Numbered from the stretch's first letter, positions 25,033 through 33,796 are shown. The stretch is DNA of 64,000 nt from Candidatus Hydrogenedentota bacterium (GCA_024278275.1 JAJRTN010000032.1:31154-95153); one strand, 5' to 3'. Translations and numbers: made by a program. Notes: generated by a model from the letters alone, not told the origin.

Positions 25033-26580
25033 TCAGTGGACGGGCCAGTCCGCTTTACTCCAGAAGAAAGCCCAGTTCGGACCCCGCAGATAAGTGCCCA
25101 CGTAAGTGAGAATCACGAAGCCCACGAGAAAGCAGGTGAAAAGGGCAATGGCACCCAGGCGTGTCGACCGCGTCTTTTGGATGATGAAGACCGACCACAG
25201 CGCGTAGGCGGCGGTAAGTAGACTGCCCGGGTTAAAAACGATGATGATGAGCTGCGAAATGTCGGGAAACCAGTTTCGCAACCAGCCGAATTTCACCGGA
25301 ACCGCCACCGAAGTGACCGCCGCGATGGTGGCGAATATCACCGACGACGTAAGCACGCGGCGTCCCCGCCGGCCGCTGAACCACACGCCCGCGGGCTCCT
25401 TCTCCCGGTCCAGGTACGGGATAAGCCCCAAACCAATGACGACGATGGATGGCACGATAATCCCGCCGACCAGGGCCGAGTAGGCCACCATCTCCTGGAG
25501 CCCGAGGAAGTACCAGGGCGCCTTGGCCGGGTTCTCCGGCACGGCGGGGTTGGCCAACTCCGCCAGGGGCGCGTCCACCAGCAGTCCCAGGGCCACGCAC
25601 AGGAGCATGGTGGCCATGAAGACCAGCAACTCCGCGCGCAGGAGATAGGGCCAGGAGGGCACGGTCTCGTCGATATCCTTTCCCGTGTGGGCGCTTTTTC
25701 CCTGCACCACCGCCATGAGGCCGTAGGTCTTGGCGCCGGCCTCCTCCGGCGCGATGGCCCTGGCCTCCATCGTACCCACGCCCTTGCCGGCCGGGGTGGG
25801 GTTGCCCTCGGGCCGGGCCATGCCGCCATCCTTGCGAATGCGCCACATGTGAACACCGAGGATGGGAAGAAAAACGGCCGGCAACAGCATCACGTGGAAC
25901 AGGTAGAAGCGAACCAGCGCCTCCTGCCCCACGGTCGATGCGCCCAGAAGCAGTTCCTTCTGGATATTGCCGATGTACAGGGATTGGGGAAGCCCCAGCG
26001 CATGGGCCAGTTCATTGGGTGAGGCGGCGATGTTCGCGCCGATGGTGATGGCCCAGAAAGCCAACTGGTCCCAGGGCAGCAGGTACCCGGTGAAGGAGAA
26101 CATGAGGGTAAGCACGAAGAGAACCATGCCCGCGACCCAGTTGAACGCACGGGGCCCCTTGTAGGCCGCCGTGTAGAAGACCCGCGCCATGTGCAGGATG
26201 ATGAAGGCCACCATCAGGTGGGCCGCCCATCGGTGGATGTTGCGGATGAAGCGGCCCGTGGGCACGATGTACTGAATATCCTTGATCGAATCGTAGGCGA
26301 GATCAACCGATGGCTTGTAATACACCATGAGGAGGATGCCGGTGACCACCAGGATGATAAATTGCGAGATAAGCGAAACGCCCAGGCCCCACGTGGTCGT
26401 GAGGCGCAGCGAATGGGGATGGGTTCGCGTCGCGTGGATGTGCAGGAAGAAATTACCGAACACCGCCTGCGACCGCGTTCGGTCCGACGTGGGCGCCCCG
26501 TGCCGGATGAGTGATCCGCGAAAGTTCCTGGGCAGTTCCTTCAGGTTCTGAAAGAACATGCCGAGTCCACTGGATGCCAT
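25033..26580 (-). CDS. Cytochrome b of a Rieske/cytochrome b complex
   Basis: This 515-residue membrane protein fuses the N-terminal diheme four-helix part and the C-terminal part. Heme-ligand histidines are at about 116 and 130 (HRWAAHLMVAFIILH) and 229 and 244 (FHVMLLPAVFLPILGVH). The 14-residue interval in the second pair is the b6f-like spacing. The Qo-site PEWY motif reads APWYFLGLQ. The loop near 250-300 is longer than in standard cytochrome b. It takes electrons from quinol and splits them between hemes b and the Rieske protein. The neighbours are the Rieske gene (14 bases upstream) and the decaheme cytochrome (15 bases downstream). Confidence 0.93.
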   Translation of the reverse strand: MASSGLGMFFQNLKELPRNFRGSLIRHGAPTSDRTRSQAVFGNFFLHIHATRTHPHSLRLTTTWGLGVSLISQFIILVVTGILLMVYYKPSVDLAYDSIKDIQYIVPTGRFIRNIHRWAAHLMVAFIILHMARVFYTAAYKGPRAFNWVAGMVLFVLTLMFSFTGYLLPWDQLAFWAITIGANIAASPNELAHALGLPQSLYIGNIQKELLLGASTVGQEALVRFYLFHVMLLPAVFLPILGVHMWRIRKDGGMARPEGNPTPAGKGVGTMEARAIAPEEAGAKTYGLMAVVQGKSAHTGKDIDETVPSWPYLLRAELLVFMATMLLCVALGLLVDAPLAELANPAVPENPAKAPWYFLGLQEMVAYSALVGGIIVPSIVVIGLGLIPYLDREKEPAGVWFSGRRGRRVLTSSVIFATIAAVTSVAVPVKFGWLRNWFPDISQLIIIVFNPGSLLTAAYALWSVFIIQKTRSTRLGAIALFTCFLVGFVILTYVGTYLRGPNWAFFWSKADWPVH

Positions 26581-26594
26581 GGGATGTACTCCTT

Positions 26595-27062
26595 TTAAGC
26601 GACGAAAAACTCGCCCTGTGGGACTTCCTTGCCTTTATCCACCACCAGGCTTCCGTCCGCGGCCTGCGACAGGGCCAGCCAGGGCAGCGAACGCGGCGCC
26701 GGCCCCCCGATGACGTTGCCGTCCTGGTCAAAACGCGATCCATGGCAGGGACACAGGAATCCCTCGCTCGATTCGCCCACGATGCAGCCCAGGTGCGTGC
26801 AGACCAGCGACATGGCGGCAATTCCATCTTCCGTGGCCACCAAACGCACATTGTGTTCATGATCTGTCTTCACCACGCCCGGCGTGAACTCATCCAGCTT
26901 ACCCGCCCGAAAACGGGCGGAGGCTTCGGGCAGTACGCGCGGTTTGGGCAACCGCGCCATGCCCAGCACCGATCCGATGATGGCCACGCCCGCGGCCCAC
27001 CAACCCGCCAAGCCCAGAAAATCACGGCGTGGGAGGGGGTCCGGTTCTAATCTGCCTGGCAT
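26595..27062 (-). CDS. Rieske [2Fe-2S] protein
   Basis: This 155-residue protein has a twin-arginine-type N-terminus (PRRDFLGLAGWWAAGVAIIGS) that acts as a membrane anchor. The Rieske cluster boxes are CTHLGC (about 88-93) and CPCHGS (about 104-109), with ligands Cys88, His90, Cys104 and His107 and a probable disulfide between the other two cysteines. I chose the ATG at 27062, preceded by GAGGAG; it overlaps the 3' end of the upstream oxidoreductase by 16 bases. It receives electrons from quinol at the Qo site of the adjacent cytochrome b. Confidence 0.94.
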   Translation of the reverse strand: MPGRLEPDPLPRRDFLGLAGWWAAGVAIIGSVLGMARLPKPRVLPEASARFRAGKLDEFTPGVVKTDHEHNVRLVATEDGIAAMSLVCTHLGCIVGESSEGFLCPCHGSRFDQDGNVIGGPAPRSLPWLALSQAADGSLVVDKGKEVPQGEFFVA

Positions 27063-28945
27063 ATCAGTTTCTCCTCGAAATGGAATTCTTCCATGGTGAT
27101 GGCCCCCGTGGGGCACCGGTCGGCGCACAAGGCGCAACGTATGCACTTGGTCTCATCCTTGATAATGGCCGAGGCCCCCTCTTCCGGCGGAGAGTCCAAC
27201 GGCTCATCCAGCACGGTTCGTAAGTCCGGGGCGCTCTCAATCGACTCCAACGGCACGATCTTGAGGCACAATTCAGGGCACACATCGACGCAGCCGCCGC
27301 ACAAAACACAGCGCAAGCCGTCGAAGATGGTGTTCACGCCGCAATTCAGGCAACGTGACGCCTCGCGCCGCGCCTCCTCGCAGGTGAAGCCCCGCTCCAC
27401 CACGCAGCCCGCGGCCCGCAGCCGCTCTTCCACGCTGACGGTCGCCGGGTGGGCCCGTTCTATCTTTTCATACCCCGCTTCGCGGTCGTACCGGGCCACG
27501 GGAAAATGCAGTTCCACGTCCTGCGGGGCGATGTGACGCCCGGTGAAGTGCGCGTATATTGCACGCGCCACGGCCTTCCCCGAAGCCACGCCATGAATCA
27601 GCAGTTTCGGACCATAGGCCAAATCCCCCGCAACGAATACATCCGGCGCGCTCGTAACCCCTGTTTCCGGATCGCACTTCACCGCGCCATTGGGAAGCAT
27701 CTCCAGACCGTCCTTCTCGGGCTCCAGGAAAGAAAGGTCGAAACTCTGCCCTATGGATATCAACACGTTGTCGCAGGGAATGGTCGTCAAATCGTTTTCA
27801 TCGAATAACGGACTGAACCGGTGGTTCTCGTCAAAGACGCGCAGGCAGCGCTGGAAGACCGCCCCCCGAACCGCGCCCCGGTCATCAACGAGAATCTCCT
27901 TGGGACCCAGACTGTTCCGGCGAATCACCCCTTCCTCGTCGCCTTCCATGATCTCCACGTCATCGGCGGGCATTTCCTCCAGGGATTCAAGCGAACACAG
28001 GTTCACTTCCTTCACCCCTGGCTCGCGCATGGCCGTGCGCGCCGCGTCAAGGGTGATCTGGCGCATCACCGTCCGGCCCACGTCGTAGGCCACGTTTCCG
28101 CCGCCGATGACCACCACCCGGCTGCCCAGGGAAGGGGGATTGCCCAGGGAAACATCGCGCAGGAACTCCACGCCCCCCAGCACGCCCTCCGCATCCGCCC
28201 CCGGAATGGGAATGCTCCGGGAACGCTTCGCGCCCACGGCGATGATCACGGCGTCATGCTTGCGGCGAAGTTCCGAAAAACTGATATCCTTGCCAATACA
28301 ACAGTTGGTGCGGGCCTCGACACCAAGAGAGGTGATCACCTCAACCTCCGCCTGGATGAGGTCGCGGGGGAGGCGATAGTCGGGAACACCCACGGCCAGC
28401 ATGCCCGCGAGGACCGGCTCCATCTCGTAAATGGTGACCGCCACGCCGAGCAGCGCCAGGTCATGGGCCGCCGCGAGTCCCGCGGGACCGCTGCCGATGA
28501 TGCCGACGCTCCTGGACGCCACCTTGGGAATGGCGTTGCTCATGAGCGACTGCAGCAACGAAAGTAATTCGTTTTTCCCGCTGCACTGGCGCGGGGCATG
28601 GCGCCGGGCCGCCTCCTTCAGAAAATCAACCAGCGTTTTGCCGCCGTCGGCCCGGGCCTCCGGTCCAAACTGCTCACACACATACCGCTTCAACGCTCGA
28701 ATGGAGACGGCCTTGTCATAGTCCGCGCGACGGCAATCCGTCTCGCAGGGGGCGCCACAGACCCGCCCGCAGATGGAGGCCAGGGGGTTGGGACCCCGCG
28801 CAATCAGGTAGGCCAGCTCGTCATCGCCCTCGGCGATGGCGCGAATATAGCCCCGTGAATCGGTGTTCACCGGACAAGCGGCCTGGCACTTGATCTGTGC
28901 CTTCCAATAATCACGGTCCGCCAGTTTTATGTTAAAGCTGTCCAT
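27047..28945 (-). CDS. GltD-like FAD/NAD(P)H oxidoreductase with ferredoxin ends
   Basis: This 632-residue soluble flavoprotein resembles the glutamate synthase small subunit and NfnB. The N-terminal Fe-S region has CQAACP and CGRVCGAPCETDC. FAD is bound at GIIGSGPAGLAAAHD (near residue 150), with the family motif GVPDYRLPRD downstream. NAD(P) is bound at VVVIGGGNVAYDVGR. The C-terminus has CLNCGVNTIFDGLRCVLCGGCVDVC and CIRCALCADRC, typical of two [4Fe-4S] clusters. I chose the ATG at 28945 because the upstream extension only mirrors the overlapping Rrf2 gene. It may link NAD(P)H to the quinone pool or to the cytochrome b complex. It ends in TAG. Confidence 0.87.
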   Translation of the reverse strand: MDSFNIKLADRDYWKAQIKCQAACPVNTDSRGYIRAIAEGDDELAYLIARGPNPLASICGRVCGAPCETDCRRADYDKAVSIRALKRYVCEQFGPEARADGGKTLVDFLKEAARRHAPRQCSGKNELLSLLQSLMSNAIPKVASRSVGIIGSGPAGLAAAHDLALLGVAVTIYEMEPVLAGMLAVGVPDYRLPRDLIQAEVEVITSLGVEARTNCCIGKDISFSELRRKHDAVIIAVGAKRSRSIPIPGADAEGVLGGVEFLRDVSLGNPPSLGSRVVVIGGGNVAYDVGRTVMRQITLDAARTAMREPGVKEVNLCSLESLEEMPADDVEIMEGDEEGVIRRNSLGPKEILVDDRGAVRGAVFQRCLRVFDENHRFSPLFDENDLTTIPCDNVLISIGQSFDLSFLEPEKDGLEMLPNGAVKCDPETGVTSAPDVFVAGDLAYGPKLLIHGVASGKAVARAIYAHFTGRHIAPQDVELHFPVARYDREAGYEKIERAHPATVSVEERLRAAGCVVERGFTCEEARREASRCLNCGVNTIFDGLRCVLCGGCVDVCPELCLKIVPLESIESAPDLRTVLDEPLDSPPEEGASAIIKDETKCIRCALCADRCPTGAITMEEFHFEEKLICQAD

Positions 28946-29402
28946 TGCCCTTGCCTGCTTGCGTCTTTTTCCGCCGTCCCTGCAGTTGCTGTCTTTCCGT
29001 TGCCAGCAACTGCCCCAACGTAGTGGCCTCCAGTTGCCCCACGAGCCTGGTCTTGGTTTTCGACCATTCCCCATGGAGCGGACAAGGGCAATCGCCACCG
29101 CACTCGGGCAACCCCATAATGCAATGGTTGTAACTGTCCTCGCCATCGATGGCCTTCACCAGGGTCAATAGCGAAAGGCTGTACGGATCGTGGGCGAAAC
29201 GATAACCGCCGCCCGGTCCGGAAACCGCCTTTAATATCCCCTGCTGCGCCAAGGTCTGAAAAACCTTTCGCGTGAAAGCCTCGGGTACATCAGCCTTTTC
29301 ACAGACATCCCTGGCCTGAAAAAGCTCATTCACCGCGCCGTTCGCCATGTGCATCAGCGCACGAAGCGCATATTCGCACCCTTTCGAATACAACTTGAAC
29401 AC
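28932..29402 (-). CDS. Rrf2-family regulator with cysteine-rich sensor loop
   Basis: The 156-residue protein is an Rrf2-type winged helix (YALRALMHMA, then AFTRKVFQTLAQQGILKAVSGPGGGYRF). The loop CIMGLPECGGDCPC has four cysteines, like the Fe-S ligands of NsrR and IscR, so it may sense nitric oxide, oxygen or Fe-S status. GTG at 29402 follows GGAGAGA. It is the first gene of the respiratory operon and overlaps the next gene by 14 bases. An inverted repeat overlaps its own promoter, so autoregulation of the whole operon is inferred. The loop is followed by a Gln/Lys-rich tail. Confidence 0.92.
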   Translation of the reverse strand: MFKLYSKGCEYALRALMHMANGAVNELFQARDVCEKADVPEAFTRKVFQTLAQQGILKAVSGPGGGYRFAHDPYSLSLLTLVKAIDGEDSYNHCIMGLPECGGDCPCPLHGEWSKTKTRLVGQLEATTLGQLLATERQQLQGRRKKTQAGKGNGQL

Positions 29403-29425
29403 GAACGTTCTCTCCCACGCGCGGT

Positions 29426-29475
29426 TATTATGGAATTGTGGATATTATTCTCCATAATAGGACACCCCTTGTCAA
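29426..29475 (-). promoter_or_regulatory. Promoter and probable Rrf2 operator of the respiratory operon
   Basis: On the minus strand a perfect -35 TTGACA (29475-29470), a 17-base spacer and GAGAAT (29452-29447) lie 45-75 bases before the GTG. A 9-bp inverted repeat, TATTATGGA (29426-29434) and TCCATAATA (29451-29459), spaced by 16 bases, covers the -10 box and the start-site region, where a repressor would block transcription. Confidence 0.6.
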
Positions 29476-29533
29476 GAACTTTTTTTGTGTTGACCGTGGA
29501 AGGTCAAAGCGGCTGGAAGCCCCTTCTACGTTA

Positions 29534-29561
29534 CCGTCCTCCCCGCGAAGGCGAGGCTCCA
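29534..29561. repeat. Dispersed palindromic repeat B, copy 2 (degenerate)
   Basis: CCGTCCTCCCCGCGAAGG followed by CGAGGCTCC matches the repeat B consensus with several changes. Read as protein it gives SSPRRRGS, a known artefact of this element. Confidence 0.55.
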
Positions 29562-29565
29562 AAAT

Positions 29566-29604
29566 TAATGTATCCGCAGATTGCGCAGATGAACGCAGAT
29601 TCTC
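29566..29604. repeat. Common intergenic repeat of the 'cgcagat' type
   Basis: The segment contains ATCCGCAGATTGCGCAGATG and AACGCAGATT, a short tandem-like motif I recognise as recurring in intergenic DNA of many environmental bacteria. The translated form IAQMNAD is a known artefact, not a gene. Confidence 0.45.
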
Positions 29605-29705
29605 CCGTTCCAACGCAGGGCGTGAAAAAGGGCGAAGCTCCGTGCGGCCCGCTTCGGGCAGGGGACAAGCGGGGTATAGTTCTCTTTGGCACCGGACGAT
29701 TTTGT

Positions 29706-31382
29706 CTATTCCAGCGAGAGGGCGCAGGCCCCCGCGGTGGCGTGGTTCTCCACCATGGCAGCGTGGGCCTTGTCGTGGGGCAGGGCCGTTCCGGCCCGTC
29801 GGGCATAGTCGGGCGATGCCAGCCAATCCCGCATGCCTTCCGCCACCCGCCCGGCATCTTGGGTCCGGCACAGGGCGATCACGCATCCGGCCAGTCCCGC
29901 GCCGGTGAGCGATGCCCCCAGCGCACCGGCGGCCAGGGCGGCGTCCACCAGTCCATCCAGAACGGGCGTGCTGGCGCCGTAGTCCCCCGGGCAGAGGGCG
30001 ACCGGGATTGCCTGTTCCGCCAGGGCGCGCAGCGTGTCCCCGGTGATCGTCCTGTCGAAGGCCGCGCCGCTGCCGTCCATCACGCGGTCGCCATCGTGAC
30101 CGATGGTCATAAGCTGTCCCGCCAGCCCGGGGTCTCCCTGCTGAATGGCCAGGGGCCAGAGTCTCGCCCGTTCGGATTCGGCCAGGCCATAGAGCAACGG
30201 TCCGCGCAATGCGATGCCGGTCTCCGACGCCTCGGGCGGCGTGTCGCCAAAGTATTGGCGAAGGGCGGCGTCCAGCGCGGGCAGGGTGTAGCGGCCTCGC
30301 ATTTCCGACAGGGAAAGCGCTTTGGGCACGCGGGACACAACGTGGTAGAGCCGGGCGTCACCGCCAAAGAATTCGGGGGTCATGCAGGACAAGTGGTTGG
30401 CCTGCTTCACCATGTGCGCGGGCAAACCGAGGGAAGCCGTTTCTTGGCGCAGGATGTCGAGGGCCATGGAGTAGGCGAAACGATTGCGCGTATATGCCAG
30501 CTTGGCTTTGCCGCTGAGACGCCGGGTGGTTTGGCTGTCGGCCACCAGCACCGTGATGCCGTCGGGCAGGGAAGCGTATTTTGCCTCCCTCGTGGAGAAC
30601 CCGGGCCCATGGAGCGCCACGTGGACATACCGGCCCCTTCGTCCCAATATGATGGCGGCCTGATCGCTGACACCACAGCGGGAGCCGGTGAACCATTCGG
30701 CGTCGCGCGCGGCGAGCATGAGGTCGTCCGCGGGCAGGAAGGTTCCGTGAGAACCCAAAGCGGCCAGTATCGTGGCCACGCACAAGGCTGCGGAGGAACT
30801 CAAGGCGGCCCCGGCGGGCAGGTCGCTGCCCACGGCAGCGTTTAACCCCTTTCCGGCGAGGGCAGGTACGGTGAGGGCGGCCCGAAGCAGCGCGCCTTCG
30901 ATATAGACGCCCCATCCTCCCGCCCACGCGCTCCGGCGCTGTTCAGACGCCGGGCTGGTAATCAGGGTCTCCCAGTCCTGCACGAAGGCCGGATGCTCCC
31001 GCCACGGTAAGAGGTTCAGGGTGATATCGCGGTGTTCGGGCGCGATGTTCACGAAACGGGATTGCCCGTTCCCGGACGTGGAGGCCACTACCACCACTTC
31101 GCGGTGGTGGGTCATGAGGTTAAGGTAGCCGCCATGGGTATCGACATGCATGCCGCGCAGGTTGATGCGGCCGGGTGCACGGAACACACGCACTTCCCGC
31201 TCCCCGAATGCCTCGCCAAACCGTTCGAGTGTGCGGCGCAGCAGGCGTGCCCGGGATGCCCACTGGTCCCGGTTCCCCCCATAAATCTCCGGGAAAGGGC
31301 AGGCATCCTCTTCCCGGATTCGTGACAGCCAGTGCGACACGCTTGCCGGCGGGGTGGCGCGGGGCCGTTGGAACACCTCCAT
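29706..31382 (-). CDS. GHMP-family sugar kinase, galactokinase-like
   Basis: This 558-residue cytoplasmic protein has the galactokinase signature region (GRINLRGMHVDTHGGYLN), the GHMP ATP-binding motif SDLPAGAALSSSAAL and the C-terminal motif GASLTGAGLAGCVIAL. The usual GEHxDY signature residues are altered to GMHVDTHGG, so the sugar may differ from galactose. It is longer than bacterial galactokinases (about 390 residues), with extra sequence at the N-terminus and middle. It starts 5 bases after the VWA gene. The link between a sugar kinase and an ExbBD/TPR/VWA operon is unexplained. Confidence 0.83.
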   Translation of the reverse strand: MEVFQRPRATPPASVSHWLSRIREEDACPFPEIYGGNRDQWASRARLLRRTLERFGEAFGEREVRVFRAPGRINLRGMHVDTHGGYLNLMTHHREVVVVASTSGNGQSRFVNIAPEHRDITLNLLPWREHPAFVQDWETLITSPASEQRRSAWAGGWGVYIEGALLRAALTVPALAGKGLNAAVGSDLPAGAALSSSAALCVATILAALGSHGTFLPADDLMLAARDAEWFTGSRCGVSDQAAIILGRRGRYVHVALHGPGFSTREAKYASLPDGITVLVADSQTTRRLSGKAKLAYTRNRFAYSMALDILRQETASLGLPAHMVKQANHLSCMTPEFFGGDARLYHVVSRVPKALSLSEMRGRYTLPALDAALRQYFGDTPPEASETGIALRGPLLYGLAESERARLWPLAIQQGDPGLAGQLMTIGHDGDRVMDGSGAAFDRTITGDTLRALAEQAIPVALCPGDYGASTPVLDGLVDAALAAGALGASLTGAGLAGCVIALCRTQDAGRVAEGMRDWLASPDYARRAGTALPHDKAHAAMVENHATAGACALSLE

Positions 31383-31387
31383 GCCCG

Positions 31388-33178
31388 CTATTCCGTGTAG
31401 GTGGTGCGGATGTTGTACTTCCGCGACAGTGCCTGCAACTCTTTCAGCAGGGCCGGTGTCTCGCCCAGCCGGGATATCTCGCCGATAAGGTAATAGGACT
31501 TCTGAAAGGCCCAGCTTCGCGCGATGTTGATGTCGCCCGTCTTCGCGTCTTTCAGGCTCTCACGAAAGACCAGTTCCTTTTTTTCATGGCCCGCACGGCC
31601 GGTGATTCGCACGAAGAAGTCCTTGGCTTGCGCCGGGTCGAAGCGTCCGTAAAGCGTGACCGGCCGATCCTTGTAGAAATCCGGGATCTCGCGGGGAAAA
31701 AGCTGGCTTTCGTCCACCCGGCCAAAGTCGGCGGAGAGATCGACCAAGAGCGGGTTTTTCAACTTGGCGAAGAAGGTGGGCAGCCGATTGTCGATATCAT
31801 CAATACTGCTGACGATGCCCGTCTCGCCCTTGTTTCGATAGGCGAGGAGATCGAGCAGGTAACGGTTGACCGTCCGTCCGCCGCCAAAGGCGAAAATGCT
31901 GTTGCGCAGGTTGTTGTCCACCGTAAGGCCGTTGATGATCATCCGTCCGTCCCGCAGGCCCGTGGTGGGGCGACCGTCGGACACCACCAGTATGACGCCC
32001 GGAACGCCCTCGCGGGGCGCCGTTTGCACTACGGGAAGAATGGCCTTGTAAACATCGGTTTCGCCCTCCGACCGAAGCCCCGAAAGGTAACGTTTGCCCG
32101 CCTCGCGGTTCTCCGGTGTGGCGGGCAGCGGGTTGGGCGCGAACATGGTGGGCGTATCGCGGAAAACGACCACGTTAAAACGGTCCTCGGGCCGAAGCAT
32201 GTCAATTGCCCCGCGAATGCCTTTCACGGTGGTGTTGAGTTTGTGCTGCGTGATGCTGCGTGATGCGTCGATGATGAAGGTTACATCCTTGGGAAGCACC
32301 TCGAGATCCTGCGCGTCCTTGGGAAGGATGCGAAGCCGAAAGTAACCGAGCTGTTCGCCGGGGGGCACGTAGGCATCCAGGCGCATCTCGACCAGGTCAT
32401 CCATGAAGTCGAAGGTGCTTTCCGCCTTGGCCTTTTCCACGGCGCGCAACACGGGGGCGCGATCAACCACGTTTTCCACGGGCAACGGCGGTAATTCGGC
32501 TTCCGCTTCGGCCGGGTGAAGCACGTTTTCCTCGAAAGGCGGTTTTTCCGCCTCGGCCTCCGCTTTGTCCCCCTTGTTATTCCCGCTTTCGCCGCTTTGT
32601 TCCGCCGTGGCGGAGGGTGGAAAAACGCCGGGGGAAGGCTCATAGCGCAACGGAACGCTTTCCGGCGCCGGTAACGCGCCGCGCAACACGGGCATGGCCC
32701 CCTCGGGAACAATGCGGTCGCTGCTGGGGCGCACCAACCGGCGCGTCACGTCGATGTCCCGCCGGGCGTCTTTCTCCGCAATCTCAAGAATACGCGCATC
32801 CACACGCGCCAGCACCGCCTCGCTTGGCGCCAGATCATAGCGCCGCTCCGGTGAATCCAGCGCGAGCCGATCCGCCAGATCCCTAGGTGACAGCATTTCC
32901 CGGGACGCCGGATCATCCAGGGCGATGGATTCCTCTTCGCGATGCAGGAGATCGCGGACGGAACCCGGCCGGGTGGCCAAAGCGTTGGGCCCCTTGTCCT
33001 CCCGGATGACGGCTCTTGTCTCCGCTTCACGAAGGTCGACCTTGAAGTAGCGCAGCACGCGGTCGGAGGGCGAGACGGAGCGGAGCAGGACAATCCTGGG
33101 CGCGGCGTAAAACAGGGCGGCGTAGACCAGCGCGGAGATGATCACGCAGTAGAACAGTATTGCCTGGCGGCTTCCCAT
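31388..33178 (-). CDS. Membrane-anchored VWA-domain protein
   Basis: The 596-residue protein starts with one transmembrane helix, followed by about 230 residues of charged, Pro/Glu-rich low-complexity sequence. A von Willebrand factor A domain (about 285-470) has the MIDAS motif DASRS, with a later Thr in SEGETDVYKA and Asp in VVSDGRP, so all the metal-site parts are visible. The C-terminal region resembles the post-VWA part of inter-alpha-trypsin-inhibitor-like proteins. A role in adhesion or as a chaperone-like scaffold in a periplasmic complex is inferred from the TPR and ExbBD neighbours. AGGA lies 8 bases before the ATG. It ends in TAG. Confidence 0.84.
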   Translation of the reverse strand: MGSRQAILFYCVIISALVYAALFYAAPRIVLLRSVSPSDRVLRYFKVDLREAETRAVIREDKGPNALATRPGSVRDLLHREEESIALDDPASREMLSPRDLADRLALDSPERRYDLAPSEAVLARVDARILEIAEKDARRDIDVTRRLVRPSSDRIVPEGAMPVLRGALPAPESVPLRYEPSPGVFPPSATAEQSGESGNNKGDKAEAEAEKPPFEENVLHPAEAEAELPPLPVENVVDRAPVLRAVEKAKAESTFDFMDDLVEMRLDAYVPPGEQLGYFRLRILPKDAQDLEVLPKDVTFIIDASRSITQHKLNTTVKGIRGAIDMLRPEDRFNVVVFRDTPTMFAPNPLPATPENREAGKRYLSGLRSEGETDVYKAILPVVQTAPREGVPGVILVVSDGRPTTGLRDGRMIINGLTVDNNLRNSIFAFGGGRTVNRYLLDLLAYRNKGETGIVSSIDDIDNRLPTFFAKLKNPLLVDLSADFGRVDESQLFPREIPDFYKDRPVTLYGRFDPAQAKDFFVRITGRAGHEKKELVFRESLKDAKTGDINIARSWAFQKSYYLIGEISRLGETPALLKELQALSRKYNIRTTYTE

Positions 33179-33181
33179 GGT

Positions 33182-33787
33182 CTATTCCTGCTTTATCTTT
33201 TCAAGCGCGGCCCGGGCCTTCTCGGCTTGGGGCGAGCCGGGGAAATCCGTCACGACCTCCTGGTAGGCCTTTTCGGCCCGATCAAGTTTATCCAGCTTCC
33301 GGTAGCACTCGCCGGCCCGCCAGAGGGATTCGGGCGACAGTTCCTCGTGGAGAAAGAGTATGGCCACGCGCATGAAGCTTCGCGCCGCTTTCTCATAGTC
33401 CTCGCGCGCCTCCTGGAGCTCGCCAATTCGGAAACGCGCCCGGGCCGCCACGTCACCGTTGTTGGCGACGGACGCCGCCTCGTAAAGGGCCAACGCGGCG
33501 TCGGTGTCGCCCTTGGCCTCATGGAGCCGGGCCATGCGGTACTTCGCCTCCACGGCCTTTCCACTCGCCGGCGCGGCCTCCACCACGGCCTGGTACCGGG
33601 CAATGGCCTCATCGGGGCGGTTGGCCTTCTCGCTGCACTCGGCCATCATGAACCGCACCCGTTCGGGACTGGGATAGGCGGGAAAGGCCTTCAATAACGC
33701 CGCGAAAGCCCCGGAAGCCTCGCTCCACTTTTCATGGTCGAAGAAGTATTGTCCCACCCAAGTGTACGTGTCTTCGTTGAGCGTCAC
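33182..33787 (-). CDS. TPR protein, C-terminal part (after in-frame TAG)
   Basis: The 201 residues contain about four tetratricopeptide repeats (for example AIARYQAVVEAAP and AEKAYQEVVTDFPGSPQAEKA). It is in the same frame as the upstream TPR gene, separated only by a TAG at 33797-33799 and four codons. Its GTG lacks a ribosome site. The repeat rhythm runs through the stop: LRLMN, then stop, then FPKVTLNED. I treat it as the tail of the longer protein. It ends in TAG 3 bases before the VWA gene start. Confidence 0.75.
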   Translation of the reverse strand: MTLNEDTYTWVGQYFFDHEKWSEASGAFAALLKAFPAYPSPERVRFMMAECSEKANRPDEAIARYQAVVEAAPASGKAVEAKYRMARLHEAKGDTDAALALYEAASVANNGDVAARARFRIGELQEAREDYEKAARSFMRVAILFLHEELSPESLWRAGECYRKLDKLDRAEKAYQEVVTDFPGSPQAEKARAALEKIKQE

Positions 33788-33796
33788 CTTGGGGAA

